Shown in pieces: positions 14,898-22,014 of a stretch of DNA of 22,928 nucleotides (within the stretch, counting starts at the first letter, position 1; each line of letters starts with the position of its first letter). This DNA is from Oscillospiraceae bacterium (GTDB lineage: Bacteria > Bacillota > Clostridia > Oscillospirales > Ruminococcaceae). A model generated the notes under the pieces. That model ran no database searches. It was not told where the DNA came from and saw nothing but the letters and a program-made list of their open reading frames with translations. A program made the translations under genes and the position numbers. Where the stretch lies: assembly GCA_900768245.1 (NCBI GenBank), contig CAAGCE010000016.1, forward strand, positions 1-22,928, in the 5' to 3' direction.

Positions 14898-15800
14898 ATG
14901 AACACAACTTTACTTATCATGGCAGCCGGTATTGGCAGTCGCTTCGGAACAGGAATTAAACAGTTGGAACCGGTAGACGCTTCCAATCACATTATCATGG
15001 ATTATTCCATCCATGATGCGATTGAAGCTGGTTTCAACCATGTAGTATTTATCATCCGTAAGGATATCGAGAAGGAGTTCAAAGAGGTTATCGGTGATCG
15101 TATTGACTCTATTTGCTCCTCTCATAATGTAACTGTTGACTATGCTTTCCAGGATATTAACGATATTCCGGGAACTATGCCAGAAGGTCGGACAAAGCCG
15201 TGGGGAACCGGTCAGGCTGTGCTTGCAGCGAAAAATGTGATTGATACCCCGTTTATTGTGATTAATGCAGATGATTACTATGGTAAGGAGGGCTTTAAGG
15301 CTGTTCATGAGTATCTGGTGAATGGCGGTAAGTCCTGTATGGCAGGTTTTGTTCTGAAAAATACGCTGTCCGATAATGGTGGTGTGACCCGTGGCATCTG
15401 CAAGACGGACGATCAGAATAATCTGACTGAGGTTGTAGAGACCAAGAATATTGTAAAAACTGCAACTGGGGCAGAAGCAGACGGCATAGCTGTGGATGTG
15501 AATTCTCTGGTATCCATGAATATGTGGGGATTGACTCCTGATTTCCTTACTACATTGGAAGAAGGCTTCAAAGAGTTCTTCGAGAAGGAAGTTCCGGGCA
15601 ATCCGTTGAAAGCAGAGTATCTGATCCCTATCTTCATCGGTGAACTACTGGAGCAGGGAAAGATGTCTGTGAAAGTTCTGAAGACCAATGACACCTGGTA
15701 CGGAATGACCTACCATGAGGACGTTGCAGCAGTAAAGGACAGTTTCAAGAAGATGCTGGAGAACGGCGTGTATAAGGCCGACCTGTTCAGTGATCTGTAA
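14898..15800 (+). CDS. Sugar-phosphate nucleotidyltransferase family protein
   Basis: A 300-residue cytoplasmic protein of the nucleotidyltransferase (NTP_transferase) fold, expected to activate a sugar phosphate or similar substrate to its nucleotide form. The signature LLIMAAGIGSRFGTGIKQLE (residues 5-24) is the G-x-G-(S/T)-R-F pyrophosphorylase loop. PWGTGQAVLAA and INADDYYG (N123, D125, D126, metal and sugar binding) follow. ATG 14898 after AGAGGAAG is preferred to GTG 14871, which has no site. The exact substrate is unknown; I do not assign glucose or mannose. It is separated from acyltransferase 3 by about 150 nt without a clear terminator. It is richer in GC than the preceding genes and pairs with the VanZ gene 6 nt downstream. 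Confidence 0.83.
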   Translation: MNTTLLIMAAGIGSRFGTGIKQLEPVDASNHIIMDYSIHDAIEAGFNHVVFIIRKDIEKEFKEVIGDRIDSICSSHNVTVDYAFQDINDIPGTMPEGRTKPWGTGQAVLAAKNVIDTPFIVINADDYYGKEGFKAVHEYLVNGGKSCMAGFVLKNTLSDNGGVTRGICKTDDQNNLTEVVETKNIVKTATGAEADGIAVDVNSLVSMNMWGLTPDFLTTLEEGFKEFFEKEVPGNPLKAEYLIPIFIGELLEQGKMSVKVLKTNDTWYGMTYHEDVAAVKDSFKKMLENGVYKADLFSDL

Positions 15801-15806
15801 ACAGCG

Positions 15807-16418
15807 ATGAAAGAAATAATTGATTTACTCGGGAAGATTATCACAAACATCCTGACTGCTCTCTATGAGCCATTTGGATTTTCACTCCTGCTTTCCTTCC
15901 TAGCCATGTTTTTCTACCTGTATGCGTATGAACCTTCCGCAGCAGGTAAAGGATGGAAGAGTGCCATAGTGACATGGTATCAGAAATTCAAAGAGAGCGT
16001 GTTCTTTCGGAAGCTGTTTTTCTTATCTTTTGTGACCTCACTTGTTCTGTTCCGAACCCTGTTAAACCGTCAGCTGTGGATGAATCCTTTATCCGATGTC
16101 ATGGGCGGTTGGAGCATCTGGGAGACAGTGAACGGCGAACAGAAGTTGACCACCGAGTGTATCGAGAACATAATCATGATGATGCCTTTTTCAGCAGTAG
16201 TGATGTGGACAGTCGGAGAGAAGATAGGAAACAGCTGGAAAAAGATCCTGTGGCAAAGCGGGAAGATAGCATTTATCTTTTCGATAAGCATAGAGATGTT
16301 GCAATTATTGCTTCGCTTGGGTACGTTTCAATTATCAGACATCTTCTATAACACAGTCGGCGGAGTGCTAGGCGGATTGATGTATTGTGCAGTGATGAAG
16401 GTAAGAAAGCGTCTGTAA
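15807..16418 (+). CDS. VanZ-family membrane protein
   Basis: A 203-residue protein with about five hydrophobic helices. The VanZ-like (PF04892) signature is visible: the E-N-(I/L)-x-M-x-x-P-F segment ENIIMMMPFSAVVMW, then FSISIEMLQLLLRLGTFQLS with DIFYNTVGGVLGG. Members occur near cell-envelope genes, and VanZ itself gives teicoplanin resistance; the biochemical role is undefined. It begins 6 nt after the nucleotidyltransferase stop without a clear Shine-Dalgarno site, so it is probably coupled. No terminator is seen after it before the Thoeris genes. Confidence 0.82.
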   Translation: MKEIIDLLGKIITNILTALYEPFGFSLLLSFLAMFFYLYAYEPSAAGKGWKSAIVTWYQKFKESVFFRKLFFLSFVTSLVLFRTLLNRQLWMNPLSDVMGGWSIWETVNGEQKLTTECIENIIMMMPFSAVVMWTVGEKIGNSWKKILWQSGKIAFIFSISIEMLQLLLRLGTFQLSDIFYNTVGGVLGGLMYCAVMKVRKRL

Positions 16419-16433
16419 AACTGGATGAAATTG

Positions 16434-16442
16434 TGATATACT
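16434..16442 (+). promoter_or_regulatory. Candidate extended -10 promoter of the Thoeris operon
   Basis: TATACT (16437-16442) is preceded by TG plus one base (16434-16436), an extended -10. No good -35 is seen. Initiation would fall near 16449, inside a perfect 6-bp hairpin (GGGAGC 16443-16448 with GCTCCC 16453-16458), giving an untranslated leader of about 130 nt. This would allow the defence genes to be transcribed apart from the polysaccharide locus. Confidence 0.35.
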
Positions 16443-16582
16443 GGGAGCGGTAGCTCCCTACGCTGCTCGTAATAATCACACACCTCTTCGTGGTGAGCAG
16501 CAGGCAACGATCTAAGAATCAGAAATTTGATGATCGGCTGAGATGTGAGAAAGATGCAAAGATATTACGAAGGAGGCAACTG

Positions 16583-17446
16583 ATGAACAGTTTAAAACGA
16601 GTATATCGATGGTTTCATAAATTGCCGAAACGGATTCAGGATAGTGTTTACTTTTCAATGAGTGTTGTGGGCTTTGTCTCAACAATGTTTACAGTGCTTG
16701 GAGTGTCGCTTGAGGATTTGAATGCCAATTTATGGCTTCGGATTGGTGCTATTATTCTAAGTGCTGTTGTACTTGCAATGGGATATTATGTTGTAATTGG
16801 TAATGTGTATAAAGATGCTGTTGCACTTACCATTGCAAAAACACCAGTTGAAATATCCTGTGGTGACATTTTTAAGACTTCAGGATATAAAGTGATCGGA
16901 TGTGATACGCATTTTGATACACGAGTTGATGATGTGGTTATATCGAAAAATTCATTACACGGGAAATTACTATTGGAGCATGCAAATATAGATGATGTAA
17001 AAAGAAAAATTGAAGATGCTGCAAAGAAGTCTGGTTTAACAAAAAATGCAGCAGGATTATATGATTTTCCATTGGGGACAATTATAAGATATGATAGTTG
17101 TGTTGATAATCAAACTTATTTAATGCTTGCATTAACAGAATTGGATAAGAACTATGAGTCGCATACTAATATGGCTAAGTATGAACTTATGCTTATGAAA
17201 ATGTGGAAGGAGATTGATCGTGTATATGCCAGTAATGATGTGATTTTACCGATTTTGGGGACTGGTATTTCTCGATTTGATGATGGACCAAAAGATAAAG
17301 ATGACTTATTGAGATGCATGCTATGTACATTTAATAGTAGTGGTGTGAGTCTTAATTCAAAAATTAAAATTGTACTCTATGGAAGTGCAGAGGATGTTCC
17401 ATTGTATGAATATAAAGACATATTTAATGTGATTTCAAGGAGGTAA
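16583..17446 (+). CDS. thsA: Type II Thoeris effector ThsA (two transmembrane helices plus macro-like domain)
   Basis: A 287-residue protein. A basic N-terminus (KRVYRWFHKLPKRIQD) leads into two hydrophobic helices (about 22-42 and 50-73). A domain from about 85 onward carries macro-like Thoeris features: VEISCGDIF (89-97), CDTHFDT (107-113), DFPLGTII, and the loop LPILGTGISRFD (222-233), the likely nucleotide-phosphate-binding turn. In type II Thoeris the TIR partner makes an ADP-ribose-based signal, reported as a histidine adduct. The macro-type domain senses it and the membrane part kills or arrests the infected cell. ATG 16583 has an excellent AAGGAGG site; a GTG 16490 extension has none. 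The ThsB gene starts 4 nt downstream. Confidence 0.85.
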   Translation: MNSLKRVYRWFHKLPKRIQDSVYFSMSVVGFVSTMFTVLGVSLEDLNANLWLRIGAIILSAVVLAMGYYVVIGNVYKDAVALTIAKTPVEISCGDIFKTSGYKVIGCDTHFDTRVDDVVISKNSLHGKLLLEHANIDDVKRKIEDAAKKSGLTKNAAGLYDFPLGTIIRYDSCVDNQTYLMLALTELDKNYESHTNMAKYELMLMKMWKEIDRVYASNDVILPILGTGISRFDDGPKDKDDLLRCMLCTFNSSGVSLNSKIKIVLYGSAEDVPLYEYKDIFNVISRR

Positions 17447-17450
17447 AAAT

Positions 17451-18014
17451 ATGGCAAATAGAACGGCTAATTATTCAGCATTTTATGTAAAAACCCCTTT
17501 TAATGAGTCGAATTTGGGGGCTAATGCTACTCCGGATTTTGTGTATTATAATCAGTTACGTGCATGGAAAGATGCAGATAGTTCTTTCCCATTTGTTGAT
17601 GCACATGCAAAAACATATAATGTTAGAGATGATAGTTCTTGGGATACATTGAAAAAGAGGCTGCATGAGCGGCTTGATGCTTCGAAAAATATTGTGTTGT
17701 TTTTGAGCTCTAATACGAAAAATAGTCAGGCCTTGCGTGAAGAAATTGATTACGGAATTAATACTAAAGGACTTCCAGTGATTGTTATATATCCTGACTT
17801 TAAAGAAAAATCAGATATCTGGGGAACCAATGGTATGAAAAAACAAGTGACAGACCTTTGGGATAATTTGCCTATTTTCAGAGATAGTATGTCTGAAGTT
17901 GCAACGCTTCATGTTCCATATAAGAAAACACTTATAACAAGTGCATTAAAAGATTCTGATTTTAAAGTACAGACGATGACAACAGCAGGAGCCTATCATT
18001 ATAAATTGGATTAA
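17451..18014 (+). CDS. thsB: Type II Thoeris TIR-domain protein ThsB
   Basis: A 187-residue TIR-like protein of the MTH538/DUF1863 type. SAFYVKTPFNESN (9-21) forms the first strand and loop. WDTLKKRLHERLDASKNIVLFLSSNT (64-89) is the alternating helix/strand of the fold, and ALREEIDYGI (94-103) carries the candidate catalytic glutamate (E98 by position). By family knowledge it senses phage infection and makes an NAD-derived signalling molecule for ThsA. AAGGAGG precedes the ATG, and it sits 4 nt after thsA, so the two are co-translated. Only one ThsB is present; many type II loci carry several. Confidence 0.87.
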   Translation: MANRTANYSAFYVKTPFNESNLGANATPDFVYYNQLRAWKDADSSFPFVDAHAKTYNVRDDSSWDTLKKRLHERLDASKNIVLFLSSNTKNSQALREEIDYGINTKGLPVIVIYPDFKEKSDIWGTNGMKKQVTDLWDNLPIFRDSMSEVATLHVPYKKTLITSALKDSDFKVQTMTTAGAYHYKLD

Positions 18015-18066
18015 TATCCACACAATGCTATACTTAAACAACTATAAAAGGAAAGAGGTTATCATC

Positions 18067-18399
18067 ATGCCCAGAACGAAAGGCAGCAAAAACCGTCCTA
18101 AAACCAATATCACCAAAGACTACGCATCCCAGATCGCGGAGAAGCAGGAATCTATTGTTTCCTTGACTGCTGAGATTGCATCCATCACCGCCAACATTGA
18201 CACTTTAAAGGCTGATCTGAAAGCGAAGAAGGCTGCTTTGAAGAAGGCCGAAAAAGAAGTGGCAATGCTAGAAGCGAAGAAGGCGAAGGCAGATGCCAAA
18301 GCTGCAGAAGAAGCAAAAAAGACAGAAGCAGAGGCTGTGCTGAAGAAGTTGCTGGCAAGCGGGGTGAGTGCGGACGAGATTCTGGAAAAGCTAAAATAA
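18067..18399 (+). CDS. Small Lys/Ala-rich coiled-coil protein
   Basis: A 110-residue hydrophilic protein. The N-terminus MPRTKGSKNRPK is basic and AT-hook-like in composition. Residues about 20-85 form a long heptad-like coiled coil rich in K, A and E (LKAKKAALKKAEKEVAMLEA). The C-terminus SGVSADEILEKLK resembles a small helical tail. ATG 18067 with AAAGAGG upstream is chosen over the in-frame ATG 18025. It begins about 50 nt after thsB with no terminator between, and ends at a strong terminator, so it may be in the Thoeris transcript. Its codon use is GC-richer than the Thoeris genes, which suggests it is a resident gene rather than a third component. The function is unknown. Confidence 0.7.
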   Translation: MPRTKGSKNRPKTNITKDYASQIAEKQESIVSLTAEIASITANIDTLKADLKAKKAALKKAEKEVAMLEAKKAKADAKAAEEAKKTEAEAVLKKLLASGVSADEILEKLK

Positions 18400-18419
18400 A
18401 CAAGAAAAAAAAATAAATG

Positions 18420-18463
18420 CCGTGTGGACAAACTGAACTCCAAAAGTTCACACGGTTTTTTTT
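18420..18463 (+). terminator. Rho-independent terminator after the Thoeris/coiled-coil unit
   Basis: CCGTGTG (18420-18426) pairs with CACACGG (18449-18455); an inner GAACT/AGTTC pairing is also possible. Eight Ts follow (18456-18463). It ends the + strand unit containing thsA, thsB and the coiled-coil gene. Confidence 0.85.
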
Positions 18464-18481
18464 GAAGGTTTCCGTATAGTT

Positions 18482-18487
18482 TATAAT
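18482..18487 (+). promoter_or_regulatory. Candidate -10 of the VOC-protein gene
   Basis: A perfect TATAAT just after the terminator. No good -35 is seen 17 bp upstream (TTTTTG). Initiation near 18494 would exclude an ATG at 18486 as the start of the VOC gene and fit ATG 18516. Confidence 0.4.
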
Positions 18488-18515
18488 GAAAATAAAAGAA
18501 ATGGAGCGTGAAAAA

Positions 18516-18899
18516 ATGAACTTATCTAAAATACACCACATTGCAATCATCGTATCTGACTACGAAGCTGCAAAGGATTTCTATGTGAACAAGCTGGGAT
18601 TCTCTGTTATCAGAGAGAACTACCGTCCAGAGCGTAAGGACTGGAAGCTAGATCTTCGTGTCAATGAGCACACAGAGCTGGAAATTTTTGCAGAAGAAAA
18701 CCCGCCGAAGCGTGTGAACCGCCCGGAGGCCTGTGGGCTGCGTCACCTTGCATTCTGCGTAGACAGTGTGGAGCAGACGGTGAAAGAGCTGGCGGAGATA
18801 GGAATTGAATGTGAGCCAATCCGTGTGGATGATTATACTGGTAAGAAGATGACTTTCTTCCATGACCCGGATGGACTGCCGCTGGAACTTCACGAATAA
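18516..18899 (+). CDS. VOC/glyoxalase-fold metalloprotein, YaeR (GloA2)-like
   Basis: A 127-residue single-domain protein of the vicinal oxygen chelate superfamily. KIHHIAIIVSDYEAAKDFYV at the N-terminus, EIFAEENPPKRVNRPEACGL then RHLAF in the middle, and MTFFHDPDGLPLELHE at the end closely follow the Escherichia coli YaeR/GloA2 pattern. H8, E56 and H76 with a C-terminal E are the likely metal ligands. Members are often annotated as lactoylglutathione lyase-like, but the substrate of this subgroup is not settled. Start ATG 18516 after GGAGCGTG. The next gene starts 2 nt after its stop, so they are co-translated. Confidence 0.87.
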   Translation: MNLSKIHHIAIIVSDYEAAKDFYVNKLGFSVIRENYRPERKDWKLDLRVNEHTELEIFAEENPPKRVNRPEACGLRHLAFCVDSVEQTVKELAEIGIECEPIRVDDYTGKKMTFFHDPDGLPLELHE

Positions 18900-18901
18900 T
18901 T

Positions 18902-19696
18902 ATGGGAGAGAAAAGAGCATATAAAGCCAGAAAGCCTGGCGGCGGCCGGAAAAAGTTAAAGCCGGAATACGATGCCGGGAAGAATCTGAAAGATCAGATG
19001 GATGCGGCTGTGGCGCTCTATAAGGAGGACTGCTCCCTCCAATCCATCGCCGATGTGCTAAACCTAAACCCAATCAAAGTGAGAAAGCTGCTCATCACAG
19101 CCGGTGTGTATGAATCAGAAGTGGCGGAGAAGGTACAGGACACGTTTGAGAGGTATCGAAAAACGCAGGACTATAAAACTTCCATTCTCTCAACGGCAAC
19201 AGTCCTTGGCCTATCCAAAGCCTCCGTCACATCGTACCTGCCTTATGAAAAAGGCGTGTACTTTCCAAACACAGCAGATAAAGAGAAAATCAGCGTAGGA
19301 GCAGAGCGGCAGCGGAGATACAGAGTGGTAAGAAAACTGAGAACCGAGCCGACAGAAGAGCATCTGTGGGAGGTGGTTCTTCTTTATGCAGGTGTGCGTT
19401 TCAAAACGTACTCAGGTTTACCCTTTACCTATGAAATACGAAAGGGTCGGGATGGGCAATACACTAAGGAACTGTGGATCGATCGCAGAGAGAATAGTAA
19501 AAGCCTAGCGTGGAGTTCTGTGCTGCTGGCTCTGGGCAATATTAAAAAGGTAGGAGAAGTAGTTGAACGTCCTAAAGCGCTGGGCGATATCCGGGGTGTG
19601 ACCTATATATACGGAATGTTCTATCGGTTCGGACTGATCAACGTGCCGGATGAAGCAAAAGAAAAGATGAAGAAAGCATTCGGAAAATCGTTCTGA
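18902..19696 (+). CDS. Unrecognised protein with probable helix-turn-helix segments
   Basis: A 264-residue basic protein I do not recognise. Two segments look like helix-turn-helix units. CSLQSIADVLNLNPIKVRKLL (about 42-62) has the A-x3-(G/N)-(V/L) spacing of a DNA-binding helix pair. A second, ILSTATVLGLSKASVTSYL, lies around 95-113 and is followed by LPYEKGVYFPNT. The C-terminal half (about 150-264) looks like a compact alpha/beta domain (YAGVRFKTYSGLPFTYEI, ELWIDRR). It begins 2 nt after the VOC gene stop, so the two are coupled. A DNA-binding or regulatory role is inference. Confidence 0.7.
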   Translation: MGEKRAYKARKPGGGRKKLKPEYDAGKNLKDQMDAAVALYKEDCSLQSIADVLNLNPIKVRKLLITAGVYESEVAEKVQDTFERYRKTQDYKTSILSTATVLGLSKASVTSYLPYEKGVYFPNTADKEKISVGAERQRRYRVVRKLRTEPTEEHLWEVVLLYAGVRFKTYSGLPFTYEIRKGRDGQYTKELWIDRRENSKSLAWSSVLLALGNIKKVGEVVERPKALGDIRGVTYIYGMFYRFGLINVPDEAKEKMKKAFGKSF

Positions 19697-19766
19697 CACG
19701 GATGCCGCAGATGGGGGAAGAAGCATCACCCAATGTTTGAGGTCATTGCGTGACCCGGAGATTATA

Positions 19767-19798
19767 CAAAAAAGCGCCTGCGGAATGAACCACAGGCG
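19767..19798 (-). terminator. Terminator of the alpha/beta hydrolase gene (minus strand)
   Basis: CGCCTG (19775-19780) pairs with CAGGCG (19793-19798), with further pairing inside the loop. On the minus strand this hairpin is followed by a T run (As at 19767-19773 on the + strand). It lies just past the hydrolase stop at 19811. Confidence 0.75.
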
Positions 19799-19810
19799 GC
19801 TGAAATCACA

Positions 19811-20638
19811 TTATAGCTTATTCAAAAAATCTTCCAGAACACGGTTCCATTTTTCGGGGTACTCATAGAACATCAGGTGACCGCCCATGACGTAGGTGTC
19901 GTAACCGGGAAGCTGTGTTTCGACAAAGGGCTTTGCAATGTCCTGCCAGTGTTCAGCAACGAACATCAGGCTGGGCATCGTTGCACCGACATCTTTTGCG
20001 ATTTCAAGATAGTTGGAGAACACAGCGTCGCAGAACAACTGACGGCAGATCCAGTATGGTGTGCGGCCGGAAATATCCAGCAGATACTCCAGCTCATCAG
20101 GCTCCATCTTATGCTGGATCATGACGCCAGTCGCATACTCGCTAAAGAACTCACGGCATCCCTGAGAAGAGGTCAGCACCTGCGTGGCGACCTGAGACAG
20201 CTCTTCAATCGTGCCCTCAGTCCACCACTTCGGGTCAGGGGAGAGCGGGAGCGGAGACATATCGATAGTCACAACGCCGCGCAGCTTGTCTTTGCCGAAC
20301 TGCTGCACGTAGCTCCATGTGTCAAGGTTGCCCGTGCTCCAGCCAATCAGGACAATATCTTTGAGACCCAATGCATCAATCAGACCAGCTACATCGCGAC
20401 CGTGGGTCAGGTAGTCGTTGCCATCCACGGTTTTGGCAGAATAGCCTTGGCCGCGAGGATCGATAGCAATGACACGATACTCAGAGGAGAAATACTCCAG
20501 TTGGTTCTTGAAAATTTCACCAGAGAAGGTCAGGCCGGGAATGAAGACCAACGGTTTACCTTCTCCTTTTTCCAAGATATGTAACTCCACACCGGGGGCT
20601 ACAGTGACATACTTGCTTTCAATACGATCTTTTGCCAT
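19811..20638 (-). CDS. Alpha/beta hydrolase
   Basis: A 275-residue alpha/beta hydrolase fold protein without a signal peptide. PLVFIPGLTFSGEIF carries the oxyanion-hole region, VIAIDPRGQGYS is the conserved D-x-R-G-x-G-x-S turn, and GWSTGN is the nucleophile elbow (S101). MGGHLMF near the C-terminus supplies the catalytic His; the acidic residue is not certain. Members include esterases, haloperoxidase-like enzymes and lactonases, and the substrate cannot be assigned. Start on the minus strand at 20638 has GGAGG upstream; ATG 20656 has none. It has its own promoter and terminator and is transcribed toward the polysaccharide and Thoeris genes. Confidence 0.88.
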   Translation of the reverse strand: MAKDRIESKYVTVAPGVELHILEKGEGKPLVFIPGLTFSGEIFKNQLEYFSSEYRVIAIDPRGQGYSAKTVDGNDYLTHGRDVAGLIDALGLKDIVLIGWSTGNLDTWSYVQQFGKDKLRGVVTIDMSPLPLSPDPKWWTEGTIEELSQVATQVLTSSQGCREFFSEYATGVMIQHKMEPDELEYLLDISGRTPYWICRQLFCDAVFSNYLEIAKDVGATMPSLMFVAEHWQDIAKPFVETQLPGYDTYVMGGHLMFYEYPEKWNRVLEDFLNKL

Positions 20639-20684
20639 GAGAAAACCTCCTAACAAAACCTATAAATCGAATTGGTTTGTCTGA

Positions 20685-20713
20685 ATTATACATCTGAAAA
20701 AGGAGAAAAGCAA
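20685..20713 (-). promoter_or_regulatory. Sigma-A-type promoter of the alpha/beta hydrolase
   Basis: On the minus strand: -35 TTGCTT (20713-20708), 17 bp spacer, perfect -10 TATAAT (20690-20685). Initiation near 20678 gives a leader of about 40 nt with GGAGG before ATG 20638. Confidence 0.75.
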
Positions 20714-20786
20714 TAGCTTGATAGAAACTGCACTGCTGTAATCTACAAAAATTTTCAGTGCATGAATATCAGTAACAGTTACACAA

Positions 20787-20910
20787 TGTTAAAATAGCAA
20801 TATGTCCACGATGAGCAGGCGCAACACCTGTCTGCCGCAGTATTTTTACTTTATAAGACATCTCTATGGATGACGGTAAGGTTCGATTTTGAACTTTGCC
20901 GTTTTTCTTT
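20787..20910 (+). promoter_or_regulatory. Orphan leader ORF with terminator (attenuator-like unit)
   Basis: An extended -10 TGTTAAAAT (20787-20795) precedes a 20-codon ORF beginning at ATG 20811 (MSRRNTCLPQYFYFIRHLYG), with a possible in-frame ATG at 20802. Its stop (20871-20873) abuts a hairpin: ACGGTAAGGTTC (20873-20884) with GAACTTTGCCGT (20891-20902), followed by Ts. This is the layout of leader-peptide attenuators seen upstream of antibiotic-resistance genes. No resistance gene is recognisable downstream, so it may be a leftover. An alternative is a small RNA of about 105 nt. Confidence 0.4.
20873..20910 (+). terminator. Terminator of the orphan leader unit
   Basis: A 12-bp stem with two G-U pairs (20873-20884 with 20891-20902), a 6-nt loop, then a T-rich run. 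The strength looks good. No ordinary gene ends upstream of it on the + strand. Confidence 0.7.
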
Positions 20911-21210
20911 TTATTTAAAATTATAAATTTTTTCAGAACTGTATTCCAAAACAGCTCTGCGGATTCCTATTAGTGTAGGGGCTTTCAAAATCTTTTGTGA
21001 AACGGCTTTCCTCTAGTTTTATGAGTGGAAAATAAACAAAATCTATGTTCTAAAATTAGGTGGTTCAACAAAATTTGAAAAACTGGTTGCCAAAAATCCA
21101 TTTTAGATTGTTATAGGTAGAGGGGAACGTTGGAAAAATGAATTTTCTTTGAACTTTTAAAAGACCCGGTTTAAAAACACCCCTTAAAGTTTGTATAGGG
21201 TATAGGAAGT

Positions 21211-21583
21211 ATTTTCAAAAGTAAGCCAATTCGCTACGGCATCACTTCTGAAAATCCCTAATTCCTTACAAAGTCACATCGCACCTTGAAAATCGCATGA
21301 GCCACCCCAGCAGGATACCTCCGGTATTGAACGTGCATTCTGCGCGTCTTACCGGAAAATACGCCGGAGAAAATCGGGCAGGAACGGGCTGGGACAGAGT
21401 GGACGGTAGTTAAGAGCAAGATTCGCCTTTGTATACGAAACTGCTCCTACGGGCGGTTTCTCCATAGCGGCATCTTGATGGGGATTGCGCTCCCCATACC
21501 CTCACATCGTGCAAAATCACATGATTTTGCCCATTGGTGGCCTGCTGCAGCAGGTCACAGCCGGAGTGCAGATGCACTGCCGG
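21211..21583. other. Candidate oriT with several inverted repeats
   Basis: Inverted repeats cluster just upstream of mobC. They are: an imperfect ~17-bp pair 21211-21227/21238-21255 (ATTTTCAaAAGTaaGCC type); ATGGGGA/TCCCCAT (21478-21484/21491-21497); GCAAAATCA/TGATTTTGC (21511-21519/21522-21530), perfect; the 14-bp palindrome CCTGCTGCAGCAGG (21541-21554); and AGTGCA/TGCACT (21565-21570/21573-21578). Clustering of stems next to MobC/relaxase genes is the usual position of a transfer origin. The nick site cannot be named from sequence alone. Confidence 0.45.
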
Positions 21584-21618
21584 GAAAATTAAATTCTTGA
21601 TTTTGGAAAGGAGACCCC

Positions 21619-22014
21619 ATGCCACGAACAAAGAGAAAAGTGAAATCTATCGTAAAGACAAAAGTAATCTCCGCACGAGTTACAGAAACAGTACATGAAC
21701 TTTTACACCGGCAGGCAGAAGATGCCGGAATGACGCTCTCTGAATTTACAGCGCAGATGCTGATGAAAGGTCGCGTGAATACCTCGTATGTATTCTATGT
21801 CCACCCGGACGAGATCGAAGCCATCACACGGGAGTTTGCCTCCATCGGAAACAACCTGAACCAGATCGCAGCTTTCTTCAACAGCGGCGGTATCCAGTCC
21901 CGTGCGATGCACGAAAACATCAACCATGCGATTGCCTGCATTTTTGAAATGCGGGAGCAGGTCGCAGAAATGGCAGGAAAGAACTATGGCAATCTTAAAG
22001 CATATCGCAAGTAA
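21619..22014 (+). CDS. mobC: MobC-like mobilisation accessory protein
   Basis: A 131-residue basic protein that fits the MobC family (PF05713). The N-terminal part VKTKVISARVTETVHELLHR with AEDAGMTLSEFTAQML (about 11-50) resembles a ribbon-helix-helix DNA-binding domain. The middle REFASIGNNLNQIAAFFN (about 75-92) is the conserved MobC core (G-x-N-(L/I)-N-Q-I-A). It would bind oriT and help the relaxase nick one strand. An excellent GGAAAGGAG site precedes the ATG. The relaxase start (ATG 21986) lies inside its 3' end with a 29-nt overlap, so the two are translationally coupled. Confidence 0.87.
   Translation: MPRTKRKVKSIVKTKVISARVTETVHELLHRQAEDAGMTLSEFTAQMLMKGRVNTSYVFYVHPDEIEAITREFASIGNNLNQIAAFFNSGGIQSRAMHENINHAIACIFEMREQVAEMAGKNYGNLKAYRK

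Larger units (their letters stand above)
20639..21618. other. Long non-coding region with attenuator-like unit and candidate oriT
   Basis: About 980 bp without a conventional gene. From left to right it holds the minus-strand hydrolase promoter, an extended -10 motif, a 20-codon ORF abutting a terminator hairpin, and an AT-rich stretch with nothing recognisable (about 20911-21200). Then comes a hairpin-rich section (about 21200-21600) just before the mobilisation genes. Confidence 0.6.

Noticed and set aside
16443..16458. Perfect hairpin GGGAGC/GCTCCC as a terminator after the VanZ gene
   Set aside because: No T run follows, and the stem is only six base pairs; it is more likely part of the Thoeris leader.
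16490..16582. N-terminal extension of ThsA from GTG 16490
   Set aside because: No Shine-Dalgarno site, and the extension is basic and unlike the family, whereas ATG 16583 has AAGGAGG at ideal spacing.
19877..20584. A 235-codon + strand frame opposite the alpha/beta hydrolase
   Set aside because: The minus strand has the hydrolase motifs, a promoter, GGAGG and a terminator; the + frame has none.
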